A DNA stretch of 64,000 bases, from positions 1 through 64,000 of the forward strand of contig JAJDVJ010000081.1 of assembly GCA_022826205.1 (NCBI GenBank), read 5' to 3'. The position numbers were made by a program, and so were the translations under genes. The notes below the pieces were generated by a model, which was given only the letters and a program-made list of their open reading frames with translations, searched no databases and was not told where the DNA came from. Below are positions 18,422 to 27,371 of this stretch, piece after piece. Source of the stretch: Silicimonas sp. Its GTDB lineage: Bacteria > Pseudomonadota > Alphaproteobacteria > Rhodobacterales > Rhodobacteraceae. Each line of letters opens with the position of its first letter. Positions within the stretch are counted from its first letter, which is position 1.

Positions 18422-21400
18422 GTGAAAAAGGGGCCAATCTCCTATTTTGCAGGAAATCCAGCGGCCGCCAATTTGCTGATGATATTTCTGATCGTCGGCG
18501 GCATCATAGCCAGTTTCCAGCTTGCAGTGCGACCTCTCCCGGCCATCGATCTGCGCAAGATCGTCGTGACGGTGGAGTCCCCGCAGGCTTCGCCCAGGGA
18601 AATGGAGGAAGATGTCAACCGCCGGGTCGAGGAGAGCATCGTCGGGCTTGAGGGTGTGGCGCGCGTGGTCAGCCACGCGGAGGAAGGAGTGGGCAGAATC
18701 GAGGTTGAACTCGATACATTGGCAGATATCGACGCGACATTTGACGACGTCAGCAATGCGGTTGACAGCATCGAGAACTTTCCGCCGGCAAATGCGGAAT
18801 TGCCACAGATTGAAATCAAAAGGCTCAACTACGAGGTCATGACCATTGCGGTTTCTTCGGGAGTTCTCTCGGAAGACGCGCTTCGGCTTGCTGCTGAGGA
18901 TGTCTACAATGCACTGCTGGCTCTGCCCTCAGTGTCCCAGATCCGATTTCGCGGCACGCGAGACCGTGAAATTGCAATCGAGATTAGCGAAGAAGGGCTA
19001 CGTCGTCACAACCTCACGATTGCCGAGCTGGCCAAGGCGGTGCGACGCGAATCACTCAACCTCTCATTCGGAGAGTTGCAGACGGAAGCAGGCGATGTCG
19101 TTCTCAACGTTCAAAGCAAGAAGCGATACGGGGAGGAATTCGAGAACATTCCGCTAATCGTGCGGAGCGACGGCACAATGCTCAAGCTCGGCGATGTGGC
19201 AAAGATTCGAGATGGATTCGTCAGCAACGAGATCCTGTCAGAGGTTGACGGCATTCCGACTGTCTTTCTACGTATCGAGGTTGCAGAAGGGCAATCGTTC
19301 ACAAGAACCGCAAAGGCGATCAATGACTTGCTGGAGCGTTACAACCCTCCACCCGCGGTGGAAGTTTCCGTCTGGAACGATGCTGCAGATCCGCTCTCTG
19401 ACCGGTTTGCGGACATCATTCAGAATGCAGTCATCGGCATCGTCCTGGTTTTTGTCTGCCTCATCCTTGTCTTTGACCTGCGGGTTGCAATTTGGATAAC
19501 CGTCGGAATACCTTTGTCTTTTATCGGTTCGCTCATGTTCTTCGATGTCGCTGACCTGACATTGAACCTAGGAACGATGCTGGCGTTCTTCGTCCTTATC
19601 GGCATCGTCGTCGACGACGCGCTTGTCATCGGTGAGAGCATTGCGACAGAACGGGAAAGTGGCAAAAACGGTTTTGACGCCGCTGTGTCCGGCGCGCGCA
19701 CCGTAGCGGCGCCGGTGACGGTGGGAGTGATCACGACGGTTCTGGCACTTGTGCCGTTTCTCTTCGTGACGGTCGAGAACTACCAGATCATTCAGGTGTT
19801 CTTCTATGTTGCATTGTTCGTCCTTGTCATTTCACTGATCGAGGCATTCTGCATCCTTCCTGCCCACCTGTCACACGACAGGCCCTGGAGCCTCTCTCCA
19901 TTGCGAAACGTCAAGGACTGGGTTTGCGAGCGGATTGAAGTGGTTCGGGATGTCATTGTCGTGCGAGCCGTGTCCTGGTCGGTACGCCACGTATTTCTGA
20001 CCTTTGCCCTTGCAGCGGCATTTGTTGTTGCCGCGCTCGCCCTGGTTCGGCTCGAGGCCGTCAACGTGATCGTCTTCGACAGGACCGCCAGCATCAGCAA
20101 AACGATGCATGCTGACCTGCACCTGCCGGTCGGTGCCCCGTTCAACGCGAGTGCTGGCGCCGCGCAACGATTTGTGGCAGCGGCGGAACTCATCAACGAA
20201 CAACTTGAAGGCACCTCGATTGAGTCGATCAGCGTAAAGGTTGGCGAACTGAGCGACAGCCCTGCGTCGAGAACAGGTCAGGACCGTGCGATACTGGACA
20301 ACGTGGCCACGGTTGCCCTCAGGTTGCATGATCGACCGATTAGACAGGTATCGCCAGAAGATATCGAGCACGCCTGGCTAAAGAATGTTGGACTCACACC
20401 GGAGCTGGAGGAAGCCTCCATCCATACGACCCGCGTCCGCGGCAAGCCTTCGGTCGCATATGCCTTGGTTCATGACGACCTGGAAACCCTGCATCAGGCG
20501 GCAAATGAACTGAAGTCTTTCATGAGTCAAATCCCGGGCCTTTATGCACTGTCGGACAGCCTGTCGCCCGGCAAGCGGCACTTTGAGATAGACTTGACGC
20601 CGGTTGCCGAAGCCGCCGGGCTGACCTCGGCAATGATCAGCAAGCAGTTGCGGGCGAGTTTTCATGGCCTGGAAGTCCAAAGAATCCAGCGCGGTCGCGA
20701 CGAAATTAGGGTCGTGGTTCGATATCCGCCAGAACGGAGACGAAGCGTGCGTGATCTGACGGGCGAGTGGATCAACATTCCTGGTGGGCAGGAAATACCG
20801 CTGTCGTCCGCTGCAATTCTGACTGAACAGCGTGAACCCGCCAAGCTGATGCGAATCGACGGTCGACAGGCTGCCCTTGTCAATGCCCATGCGGATCTGG
20901 CCGCCACCACGCCAGCCCAGGCAAGGCGCAAGATTGCCGAGGAAATGCTGCCTGGGCTCCTTGCCAAGTATACTGGTCTGGTCATCTCCCACGATGCCGG
21001 CGCTCGGGACGAACGGGAAATGCTGCGCACGCTGGCCGTCATAGTCCCGATCGTGCTGCTCGCAATCTATGCCCTGATAGCGTCCTTCCTTCGCAGCTAC
21101 TGGAAGCCGTTCGTGATCGTCGTAGGCATTCCGATTGCTGCTGCAGGAGCTGTGTTTGGCCATTGGGTGCTCGGATGGCATCTTACCGCGGTTTCGATTT
21201 TTGGCATTATCGGAGCTTCTGGAGTCATCGTGAATGACGGGCTGGTCCTCTTGCACCGTTACAGCACACTTCGACGCGAAAACGAAATGCTGCCCGCCAT
21301 CGCCGCAATTTCCGGCGCGGCCCGTGACCGCTTTCGCGCGGTGTTCCTCACTTCGCTTACCACGGTTCTCGGCCTGTCTCCGCTGCTCTACGAACGAAGT

Positions 21401-21538
21401 GACGAGTTGTTGTTCATTGTGCCGTTCGCCGTCAGCATGCTAGGCGCGCTTGTTGCCTCGACCGCATTTACCCTGTTCGTGCTTCCTGCGATCTTCATGC
21501 TTGTCGAAGGATGGCGGGAAGATAGACAGGCTGCCTGA
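18422..21538 (+). CDS. RND-family efflux pump (AcrB/HAE1-like)
   Basis: A 1038-residue inner-membrane proton antiporter with GTG start at 18422 behind a strong AGGGGG site. The layout is canonical: TM1 at about residues 15-33, a large periplasmic domain, TM2-6 around 335-500 with the proton-relay region (VVDDALVIGESIATE), a second periplasmic domain, and TM8-12 ending near 1030 (GVIVNDGLVLLHRYS). Length fits the family. Substrate choice cannot be read, but the gene order (synthase, tailoring, adaptor, pump) makes export of an amphiphilic, perhaps sulfated, lipid the simplest idea. Confidence 0.93.
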   Translation: MKKGPISYFAGNPAAANLLMIFLIVGGIIASFQLAVRPLPAIDLRKIVVTVESPQASPREMEEDVNRRVEESIVGLEGVARVVSHAEEGVGRIEVELDTLADIDATFDDVSNAVDSIENFPPANAELPQIEIKRLNYEVMTIAVSSGVLSEDALRLAAEDVYNALLALPSVSQIRFRGTRDREIAIEISEEGLRRHNLTIAELAKAVRRESLNLSFGELQTEAGDVVLNVQSKKRYGEEFENIPLIVRSDGTMLKLGDVAKIRDGFVSNEILSEVDGIPTVFLRIEVAEGQSFTRTAKAINDLLERYNPPPAVEVSVWNDAADPLSDRFADIIQNAVIGIVLVFVCLILVFDLRVAIWITVGIPLSFIGSLMFFDVADLTLNLGTMLAFFVLIGIVVDDALVIGESIATERESGKNGFDAAVSGARTVAAPVTVGVITTVLALVPFLFVTVENYQIIQVFFYVALFVLVISLIEAFCILPAHLSHDRPWSLSPLRNVKDWVCERIEVVRDVIVVRAVSWSVRHVFLTFALAAAFVVAALALVRLEAVNVIVFDRTASISKTMHADLHLPVGAPFNASAGAAQRFVAAAELINEQLEGTSIESISVKVGELSDSPASRTGQDRAILDNVATVALRLHDRPIRQVSPEDIEHAWLKNVGLTPELEEASIHTTRVRGKPSVAYALVHDDLETLHQAANELKSFMSQIPGLYALSDSLSPGKRHFEIDLTPVAEAAGLTSAMISKQLRASFHGLEVQRIQRGRDEIRVVVRYPPERRRSVRDLTGEWINIPGGQEIPLSSAAILTEQREPAKLMRIDGRQAALVNAHADLAATTPAQARRKIAEEMLPGLLAKYTGLVISHDAGARDEREMLRTLAVIVPIVLLAIYALIASFLRSYWKPFVIVVGIPIAAAGAVFGHWVLGWHLTAVSIFGIIGASGVIVNDGLVLLHRYSTLRRENEMLPAIAAISGAARDRFRAVFLTSLTTVLGLSPLLYERSDELLFIVPFAVSMLGALVASTAFTLFVLPAIFMLVEGWREDRQAA

Positions 21539-22019
21539 ACCACTATCAGGACTACATGCACTCTGACTGGATTGGCCTGACATCCAGAATTTGACACAAC
21601 AAAATGATGAATGGTGGGACGCGAGAATAGCAGGAGTGATGCCCAATGACGGGTGACGACCGCGCACAGGGTGGCATCTTGACGTCGGTTGACGTCGTGA
21701 TTCGGCCAATCTCCTTGAATGATCTCGGGCATGCGACTTGACGCGAAGTGCTTCCGCCACTGCAAATTTGCCGACATCATCAGCAGGAAGGTAATGACCA
21801 GCAAAGTCGCAGGAATCCGGCACCCCTTGCCATCCGCTCGCAACTGCTGCGAAACACATTCGTTCAATGCTGTTGGTTCAGCGGGCGCGGCCTCGTGTTT
21901 CGCACCTCCCCGAGCGCTACAAGCGAGACGTCCAGATCCACAAGAAACTGAATTTGCGTGGGAAATTTACGTTCCTAGATTTCTTGGAATTGGCCAAGGC
22001 TTGGTCTAGAGAGATCGAG
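21539..22019. other. 481-bp spacer without a recognisable gene
   Basis: No frame here looks coding. The only structure noted is a tandem nine-base repeat TTGACGTCG at 21679-21687 and 21689-21697. The minus-strand frame that crosses it also runs antisense into the end of the RND gene and has no family features. Confidence 0.45.
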
Positions 22020-22250
22020 ATGAAGGCATCGGTGCATGAAGCAAAGACGAACTTCGCCAAGCTGCTGGAAATGGTCAGCCGCGGAGAACGCGTGATCATC
22101 ACACGCCATGGCATTCCCATCGCCGAGCTGGTTCCAGCACGCACCGGATTGTTCAAGCTCGGCATTTTGAAGAACGTCGTAGCGCCTCCACCCGATGACT
22201 TCTTTGAGCCTTTGGGCGAAGATGAACTGCGCGCTTGGGAAGGGGAATGA
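22020..22250 (+). CDS. Phd/YefM-family antitoxin, orphan
   Basis: A 76-residue protein beginning MKASVHEAKTNFAKLLEMV, the typical Phd/YefM start in which the first half folds as a DNA-binding dimer (RGERVIITRHGIPIAELVP). The ATG at 22020 is chosen because the family begins exactly here. Such proteins neutralise a toxin, usually a PIN-domain VapC or a Doc/RelE protein encoded just downstream, and repress their own promoter. Here the frame starting at the usual place (ATG overlapping the stop) ends after eleven codons, and no PIN or RelE frame follows. It is therefore an orphan antitoxin or the remnant of a pair. Confidence 0.82.
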   Translation: MKASVHEAKTNFAKLLEMVSRGERVIITRHGIPIAELVPARTGLFKLGILKNVVAPPPDDFFEPLGEDELRAWEGE

Positions 22251-22922
22251 CGTCAATTCCTTTCGATCGTGCCGGCCGATGACCCCCGGATAGGAGAATG
22301 AGCCCATGCCCGAATGCGCGAACCAGTTCGGTTGGCGGGTTCGGCCGCTTCATTCCATGAAATCTGTAAGAAGATCAGATTGGGAGAGTGGCCAGGGTTG
22401 GCCGCCTACGCTGAGAGCCTGGAACAGCGTGCAGGCTCGGATGGCTGTGAACTGATCTCGCTAGCGGCAACGGCGTGCCTGGATGCATAGATGCTTGACC
22501 GGGATCACCGCAATCCTATTGACCGCGTGCTTGCAGCAGTCGCTCGGCTGAACCCCTTCCGGTGATCTCCTCCGATCACGCCACTGACAGGTTCGGCATC
22601 GAAAGACATTGGATCCCTTGAAGGGTATCGACAAAGCGCAACCATCATCTTCTCAGGGTTGCGCCTGGTCAGACGCCGAGGCAGGCTGTCTTGCCGTCGC
22701 GACAAGTCAGCACCGTCGCAGAAGTGTTGCTCACGAACAGCGGAGTGACCCGATACTCTCCTCTCACTTCCAGTGACCATTTCACCGCAACGTTCGCAGC
22801 GACTGGCTCGCCATTCAGAATGCTGGAGAAGAGCGCAAATCGCCATGCGCTCCAGATGTCAGTGCCTCAATGGTTGTGCCGAAAAAGCGACATCGACGAC
22901 GGATTTGTCAGGGGAACGACGG
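22251..22922. other. 672-bp spacer, no supported gene
   Basis: Both strands contain only short frames with no family features. It may hold decayed sequence of the toxin that would be expected after the Phd gene, but I could not recognise any. Confidence 0.4.
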
Positions 22923-23243
22923 TCATTCTGCAGCGCGTTCGAGGAATTCCACTTCGATAAACACAATCTCGAAATTGCTTGCGTTCACCACGTCATGATG
23001 AACACCCTTCTTTCGAAAATACGGTGACTTGCGGCACAATTCGACTTCCCGAGTCGTACCGTCAGGCTCGAGCAGCAAAAGCATCCCGTCTGAAAGCGGC
23101 ACGACCAAGTAGTCATGCTCATGTACATGCCAGCCAGTATTGTCGCCCTTCGCGGGAAAGCGCCATTCGGTGACGCGGGTCCGGCCGTTCTCTATGAGAA
23201 CGGTACCTTTGGCAGTTCCATCACTTGTATCGGGGCAACTCAT
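22923..23243 (-). CDS. BauB-like cupin protein
   Basis: A 106-residue single-domain cupin; the ATG at 23243 gives the family-length protein, and the longer frame upstream adds an implausible leader. The metal-binding motif HVHEHDYLVVPLSDG and the second motif (PYFRKKGVHHDVVNA) are intact, giving a small beta-barrel with probable metal ligands His, His, Glu and His. It resembles BauB, a small protein found in beta-alanine degradation clusters whose chemistry is unclear. It is the last gene of the long operon, 10 bp after bioY. Isomerase, binding or sensor roles are all open. Confidence 0.75.
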   Translation of the reverse strand: MSCPDTSDGTAKGTVLIENGRTRVTEWRFPAKGDNTGWHVHEHDYLVVPLSDGMLLLLEPDGTTREVELCRKSPYFRKKGVHHDVVNASNFEIVFIEVEFLERAAE

Positions 23244-23253
23244 CGAGTCACTC

Positions 23254-23844
23254 TCAGCGGTGACGGGAAAGGCGCCAGATCGATGGGAGCAATAGTGCGG
23301 CCAACGCGATCTTGAGAGCATCTCCGGGCAGGAATGGCCAAAGGCCCAACTCGAGCACAGGTTTGTCCCATCCAATTACCACGCCCAGCCAGATCAGGCC
23401 CGGAATATAGATGATGGCCGTGCCCAACGCCATGGCTGCCACGGTCGTGGCGATGTGCCTATCCCAGCCCTTTTGTCCCAACCAACCAACCACCACCGCA
23501 GCGAACAGGAAGCCCAGCAGGTAACCGCCGGTTGGTCCCAGCATGTAGGCCAATCCAATCCCGCGTTCAGGCGTTCCAGCGAATACCGGCAGGCCCAAAG
23601 ATCCTTCGGCAAGATAGAGCAGTACCGTCGCAGCCCCCAGCCGCCAACCGAAGGCCATGCCCAGCGCGAGCACCACAAAGGTCTGCATGGTGATCGGCAC
23701 AGGGTAGAATGGGACCTGAATCTTGGCAGACAACCAAAGCGCAAGGCTGCCCATTACTGCGAGAAGAAGAAATTTCAGCCGCGCATCTCCGCCTTGCCAT
23801 AGGCTTTGCGCCAGTGTCCGGCTGTTACCTGCAATGTTGCTCAT
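23254..23844 (-). CDS. bioY: BioY, biotin transporter substrate-binding (S) component
   Basis: A 196-residue membrane protein with five to six hydrophobic helices. It carries the BioY hallmarks QVPFYPVPITMQTFVVLALG, YLAEGSLGLPVFAG and GPTGGYLLGFL. The ATG at 23844 is preceded by GGAG at seven bases; an ATG at 23862 in the same frame lacks this. It takes up biotin alone or with a shared EcfAT module, which is not encoded here. It lies 22 bp downstream of pxpC in the same operon as a biotin carrier and a biotin carboxylase, so it probably supplies their cofactor. Confidence 0.95.
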   Translation of the reverse strand: MSNIAGNSRTLAQSLWQGGDARLKFLLLAVMGSLALWLSAKIQVPFYPVPITMQTFVVLALGMAFGWRLGAATVLLYLAEGSLGLPVFAGTPERGIGLAYMLGPTGGYLLGFLFAAVVVGWLGQKGWDRHIATTVAAMALGTAIIYIPGLIWLGVVIGWDKPVLELGLWPFLPGDALKIALAALLLPSIWRLSRHR

Positions 23845-23866
23845 CTTGGTCTCCAAATTCATGCCG

Positions 23867-24841
23867 TCAGGTTGTTGCTTCACGGATTCTGTCAAGCATG
23901 CTGGTCCGGTTCTTTCGTGCGGCAAGAGCCGCATCCATCTCCACTCTGACAAATCTTGTCGGCGTGTTGGGCTGCAGCTGGCCAATTAGGTCCATGTCTG
24001 CCGAAACTACAGTTCCCAGCATGAAGTAGCCACCACCCGAGACCGCATCGCGGTGCAGCACTATGGGCTCGGACCCGTTGGGTACCTGTATTGATCCGTA
24101 AGGGTAGCACGCATCGGTAATGTTCGAGGGGTTGGAGCCCGCGCTATAAGGTTGCTCACGCGGAACGAACTCCAGCTGCCGCCCTCCTTTGAAGCGGTAT
24201 CCCATCCGGTCGGCCTCGTTGGCGACCATCCAGGTGTCGTCAAAGAACCCCTGCTGTGCGCCTTCGGTGATCCGGTGCCAATAGAGACCTGGCAGGACCC
24301 GCAGTTCGGCCGAGGAACCTGGTAGCCGCCTGAGTGCACCAGGAACTGATTTGCCCGGCTTTGCCGTGTCGCCGGATTGACCAAAAGGCAAGGTGTCCCC
24401 GGGTTGTACAGCACGCCCATCGACGCCGCCCAGCGAACCAATCGGATAGGTTGATCGGCTGCCCAGGGCGGACGGCGTGTCAATTCCGCCGGAAACTGCA
24501 ATGTATGCTCGCGCGCCCAGTCTGAGGAAATCAAACGACAAGACCTGCCCTTTCCTAACGCCCAGCGCGGTCCATGTGGGTTGTTGCTCACCATCGATCT
24601 TCGGCGGAAGTTCGGCCCCGCAGACTGCGATGATCGCATCCTCGGTGAACTCCAACTCCGGCCCGAGGAAGGCGGCTTCCAGGCCTGCCGCGCCTTCGTC
24701 GTTGCCAACCAAAAGGTTCGCCGCGCGCAGCGCGAACCTGTCCATCGCACCGCCCATCGGGATGCCAAGATGGTAGTAACCAGGCCTGCCGAGATCCTGG
24801 ATCGTAGTCATGATTCCGGCAGAGACTACTTCAATCGGCAT
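23867..24841 (-). CDS. pxpC: PxpC, 5-oxoprolinase subunit C (KipA/AHS2-like)
   Basis: A 324-residue protein of the biotin-dependent carboxyltransferase/KipA family (AHS2). Hallmarks are IMTTIQDLGRPGYYHLGIP near the start, GAMDRFALRAANLLVGN, and a late YPYGSIQVPNGSEPIVLHRD. With PxpA and PxpB it hydrolyses 5-oxoproline to glutamate with ATP. The ATG at 24841 overlaps the pxpB stop by 11 bases, which implies translational coupling. Because a carboxylase and carrier sit in the same operon, a biotin-linked carboxylation of another amide is the alternative. Confidence 0.9.
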   Translation of the reverse strand: MPIEVVSAGIMTTIQDLGRPGYYHLGIPMGGAMDRFALRAANLLVGNDEGAAGLEAAFLGPELEFTEDAIIAVCGAELPPKIDGEQQPTWTALGVRKGQVLSFDFLRLGARAYIAVSGGIDTPSALGSRSTYPIGSLGGVDGRAVQPGDTLPFGQSGDTAKPGKSVPGALRRLPGSSAELRVLPGLYWHRITEGAQQGFFDDTWMVANEADRMGYRFKGGRQLEFVPREQPYSAGSNPSNITDACYPYGSIQVPNGSEPIVLHRDAVSGGGYFMLGTVVSADMDLIGQLQPNTPTRFVRVEMDAALAARKNRTSMLDRIREATT

Positions 24842-25703
24842 AGAGTGCCTCCATCATTCTGGCGTTCGTGCCATCCAGGTCCGCGTTGAAGTCATCGAGG
24901 GAAAAGACAAAGTCACGCATTCGGGGTTCGAACCGGCCGACCTGCATGTCCTCGATGATCCGGTCATATTCCGCCCGTTCAATGGACCGCCACTTGACGA
25001 TGTCACCTGGGCGAAAAAACACCATGAAGTCCTTCAAGTACGGAACTTCCTGTCTTGGGTCGTAAATTGTCATTGGCGTGATGCCGAACATCTGGTAGCC
25101 GCCCGCACCGCGCACCGAATAGATGCAGGAGAAGGAGCCGCCATAGCCGACGGTCTGCTTCGGCGTGTCTGTACGAGGGCGCAGGTACTTTGGCACCTGA
25201 ATCTGCCGGGAACGGTCGACCATCTGATAGAGGAAGGGCAGGCCCGATACGAAGCCTACCATCGAGACAAACCACGGCGCGCCGGAATGCGCATCGATGA
25301 ACGCCTCGACCGTTTCGTACCCGTTGATCCGTGCTGCGTATTCGAGGTCGGTTCCATCTGGGTCCTGATGCCGTTCGCGGAACCGCATCAGAGTCTCATG
25401 AGTCCAAGGATCCTGATAGAAAACCGGCACCTCGATTATTCGCGTATCCAGCTTGGCCTCGGCCTTCTCGGCATCTTCCTCCAGCAACTTGAGACGATCC
25501 ATCAACGCATGAGGATGGATCTTGTCAGGGTCAAACTTGATCTGGAACGAAGCATTGGCGGGGCAGATTTCCGTTACCCCGTCGATGCTGGCCGCGCGCA
25601 CGGCGTTGGTCATCGAAAGGGACGTGAAGAACGCCTCCAGCGACATCGCTTCGTCGACCTCTACAAAGATGTGCTCATCGCCTCCGAAAGTGAATCGACT
25701 CAT
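24831..25703 (-). CDS. pxpB: PxpB, 5-oxoprolinase subunit B (KipI/AHS1-like)
   Basis: A 290-residue AHS1/KipI-family protein. The C-terminal part shows the cyclophilin-like core with MVGFVSGLPFLYQM, VPKYLRPRTDTPKQTVGYGG and SFSCIYSVRGAGGYQMFG. It partners PxpC, and the stop and start of the two genes overlap. Its own ATG at 25703 overlaps the end of the biotin carboxylase gene by four bases (ATGA). The protein is longer than Bacillus KipI, which is normal for the proteobacterial form. Confidence 0.9.
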   Translation of the reverse strand: MSRFTFGGDEHIFVEVDEAMSLEAFFTSLSMTNAVRAASIDGVTEICPANASFQIKFDPDKIHPHALMDRLKLLEEDAEKAEAKLDTRIIEVPVFYQDPWTHETLMRFRERHQDPDGTDLEYAARINGYETVEAFIDAHSGAPWFVSMVGFVSGLPFLYQMVDRSRQIQVPKYLRPRTDTPKQTVGYGGSFSCIYSVRGAGGYQMFGITPMTIYDPRQEVPYLKDFMVFFRPGDIVKWRSIERAEYDRIIEDMQVGRFEPRMRDFVFSLDDFNADLDGTNARMMEALYAD

Positions 25704-27097
25704 GCAGCAGCCTCCCCTTGTTTGGTGAGTATGTCGGTGTTCTGCTCAAGCCACGTCTCCATCCAGCCAGTATGGACCGCGTTGGCCTGCACTTCGGCAC
25801 AGGCAGCCAGTGCTGAATAGAGCGGGGCAGTGGTAGGCAGTCCGTCAATGGCCAGTCCATCGAGCGCATATGTCAGTCGGGTGATTGCCTGCGCCCGGTC
25901 CGGTGCCCACACGATAAGCTTGCCCAACAGCGAATCGTAGAACGGCGGAATCTCATACCCGTCGTAGAGCATGTGGTCGAAACGGATGCCGTCACCCTTG
26001 GGGACGCGCAGCCCGGTCACGATGCCTGGGAACGGCATGAAACTGTTGGCAGGGTCCTCCGCATTGAGACGCACCTCAATGGCATGGCCTTTGCGAGCAA
26101 TCTCATCCTGCGTCAGTGCAAGCCTCTGGCCTGCACACACCCGGATCATGCCGATCACCAGATCTGTTCCGCATATCATTTCAGTTACCGGATGTTCGAC
26201 CTGGATACGGGTGTTCATCTCGATGAAGTAGAACTCCCCGGTCGCTTCATCATAGAGATATTCTACCGTCCCGGCACCGCGATAGTTTACGGATTTCGCC
26301 AGATCTACTGCCGATGCACAGAGGAGGGCACGCACCGTGTCGCTGATCGCCGCCGAGGGCGCCTCTTCCCAGACCTTCTGACGTCGCCGTTGCAGCGAGC
26401 ATTCGCGGTCAAAAAAGTGCACCACGTTAAAGCCATCTCCCAGCACCTGCACCTCGATGTGCCGGGCCGATTCGATCAGCTTCTCGATATAGATGCCGTT
26501 GTCTCCGAAGGCCGCTTTCGCCTCGGAGGAGGCTTGTGGCGCCATTCTACAGACTTCGTCGGAGTTTTTGGCCACTCGGATGCCGCGTCCGCCGCCGCCG
26601 GCGCTGGCCTTGATCATCACAGGAAAGCCGATTGCCTCGGCCAAAGTCAGGGCCTCGTCCAGATCCTTGATCACGCCGTCGCTGCCCGGCACGGTCGGAA
26701 CGCCCGCATCTCTTGCCTGCGTGCGCGCTGCGGCCTTGTCACCCATCAGGCGGATTGTGTCGGACAAGGGTCCGATGAACGTCAGTCCAGCACTTTCCAC
26801 CGCTTCGGCAAACCTGGCGCTTTCCGAGAGGAACCCGTAGCCCGGGTGGATCGCGTCAGCGCCGCATTCCCTTGCGGCTGATAGGATAGCACCTGCATCA
26901 AGGTAGGATTTCGCGGGGTGAGGTGGCCCAATCAATTTCACTTCATCGGCCATCCGGGCTGCCAGGCTATCGGTATCGGCTTCGCTCACCACCTGAACCG
27001 TTTCCAGACCAAGCTCCTTCGCTGCCCGGATCACGCGACAGGCAATTTCACCGCGATTGGCGATGAGCAGCTTTCTGATCGACAGGCCTTGCTCCAC
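25700..27097 (-). CDS. Biotin carboxylase (AccC-like) of the pxp operon
   Basis: A 465-residue biotin carboxylase that makes carboxy-biotin from bicarbonate and ATP. The family motifs are present: KLLIANRGEIACRVIRAA, HPGYGFLSE, the ATP-grasp glycine loop KASAGGGGRGIRV near residue 165, HIEVQVLGDG, EECSLQRR-type RECSLQRRRQKV, and EMNTRIQVEHPVTE. It is two bases from the upstream carrier gene and overlaps pxpB. Operon context makes it a dedicated partner of PxpABC rather than the fatty-acid acetyl-CoA carboxylase. Confidence 0.93.
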   Translation of the reverse strand: MEQGLSIRKLLIANRGEIACRVIRAAKELGLETVQVVSEADTDSLAARMADEVKLIGPPHPAKSYLDAGAILSAARECGADAIHPGYGFLSESARFAEAVESAGLTFIGPLSDTIRLMGDKAAARTQARDAGVPTVPGSDGVIKDLDEALTLAEAIGFPVMIKASAGGGGRGIRVAKNSDEVCRMAPQASSEAKAAFGDNGIYIEKLIESARHIEVQVLGDGFNVVHFFDRECSLQRRRQKVWEEAPSAAISDTVRALLCASAVDLAKSVNYRGAGTVEYLYDEATGEFYFIEMNTRIQVEHPVTEMICGTDLVIGMIRVCAGQRLALTQDEIARKGHAIEVRLNAEDPANSFMPFPGIVTGLRVPKGDGIRFDHMLYDGYEIPPFYDSLLGKLIVWAPDRAQAITRLTYALDGLAIDGLPTTAPLYSALAACAEVQANAVHTGWMETWLEQNTDILTKQGEAAA

Positions 27098-27099
27098 GA

Positions 27100-27339
27100 C
27101 TATTCCAACTCAACGATGGTCATCCCGGCCGCCACGGGTTCACCGTCTTCCAGCGGAAATCCCGAGACGATGCCCTCGGCATCCGCCCTTATCGGGTGAA
27201 AGGACTTCATCACTTCTACAAGCGCGACGACGTCGCCCTCCGCCACGGCATCGCCAATTTCCACAAAAGGCGGCTCTTCTGGCGCAGGCTTGCGATAGAA
27301 CGTGCCCGGAATGGGGGACTTGATTTCGTGTCTGGCCAT
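27100..27339 (-). CDS. Biotin carboxyl carrier protein, minimal single domain
   Basis: A 79-residue biotinyl/lipoyl domain. The biotinylated lysine is Lys45 in VEVMKS, set in the usual hammerhead fold (VAEGDVVALVEVMKSFHPI, then PVAAGMTIVELE). The ATG at 27339 has GGGAG about eight bases upstream; a start 12 codons earlier would overlap pxpA and lacks a site. It lacks the long Pro/Ala linker of AccB. It should carry carboxy-biotin between the adjacent carboxylase and the KipA-type subunit. Confidence 0.9.
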   Translation of the reverse strand: MARHEIKSPIPGTFYRKPAPEEPPFVEIGDAVAEGDVVALVEVMKSFHPIRADAEGIVSGFPLEDGEPVAAGMTIVELE

Positions 27340-27371
27340 GGAATTTTCTCCCGTTGGTCCCATCGCGACGC

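Noticed and set aside
21388..21867. Minus-strand frame of 159 codons with a hydrophobic start, antisense to the end of the RND gene
   Set aside because: It overlaps a certain gene on the other strand, and its composition is typical of an antisense shadow.
22505..22846. Minus-strand frame of 113 codons in the spacer upstream of the cupin
   Set aside because: No ribosome site, no family features and a composition rich in Arg and Ser, as in chance frames.
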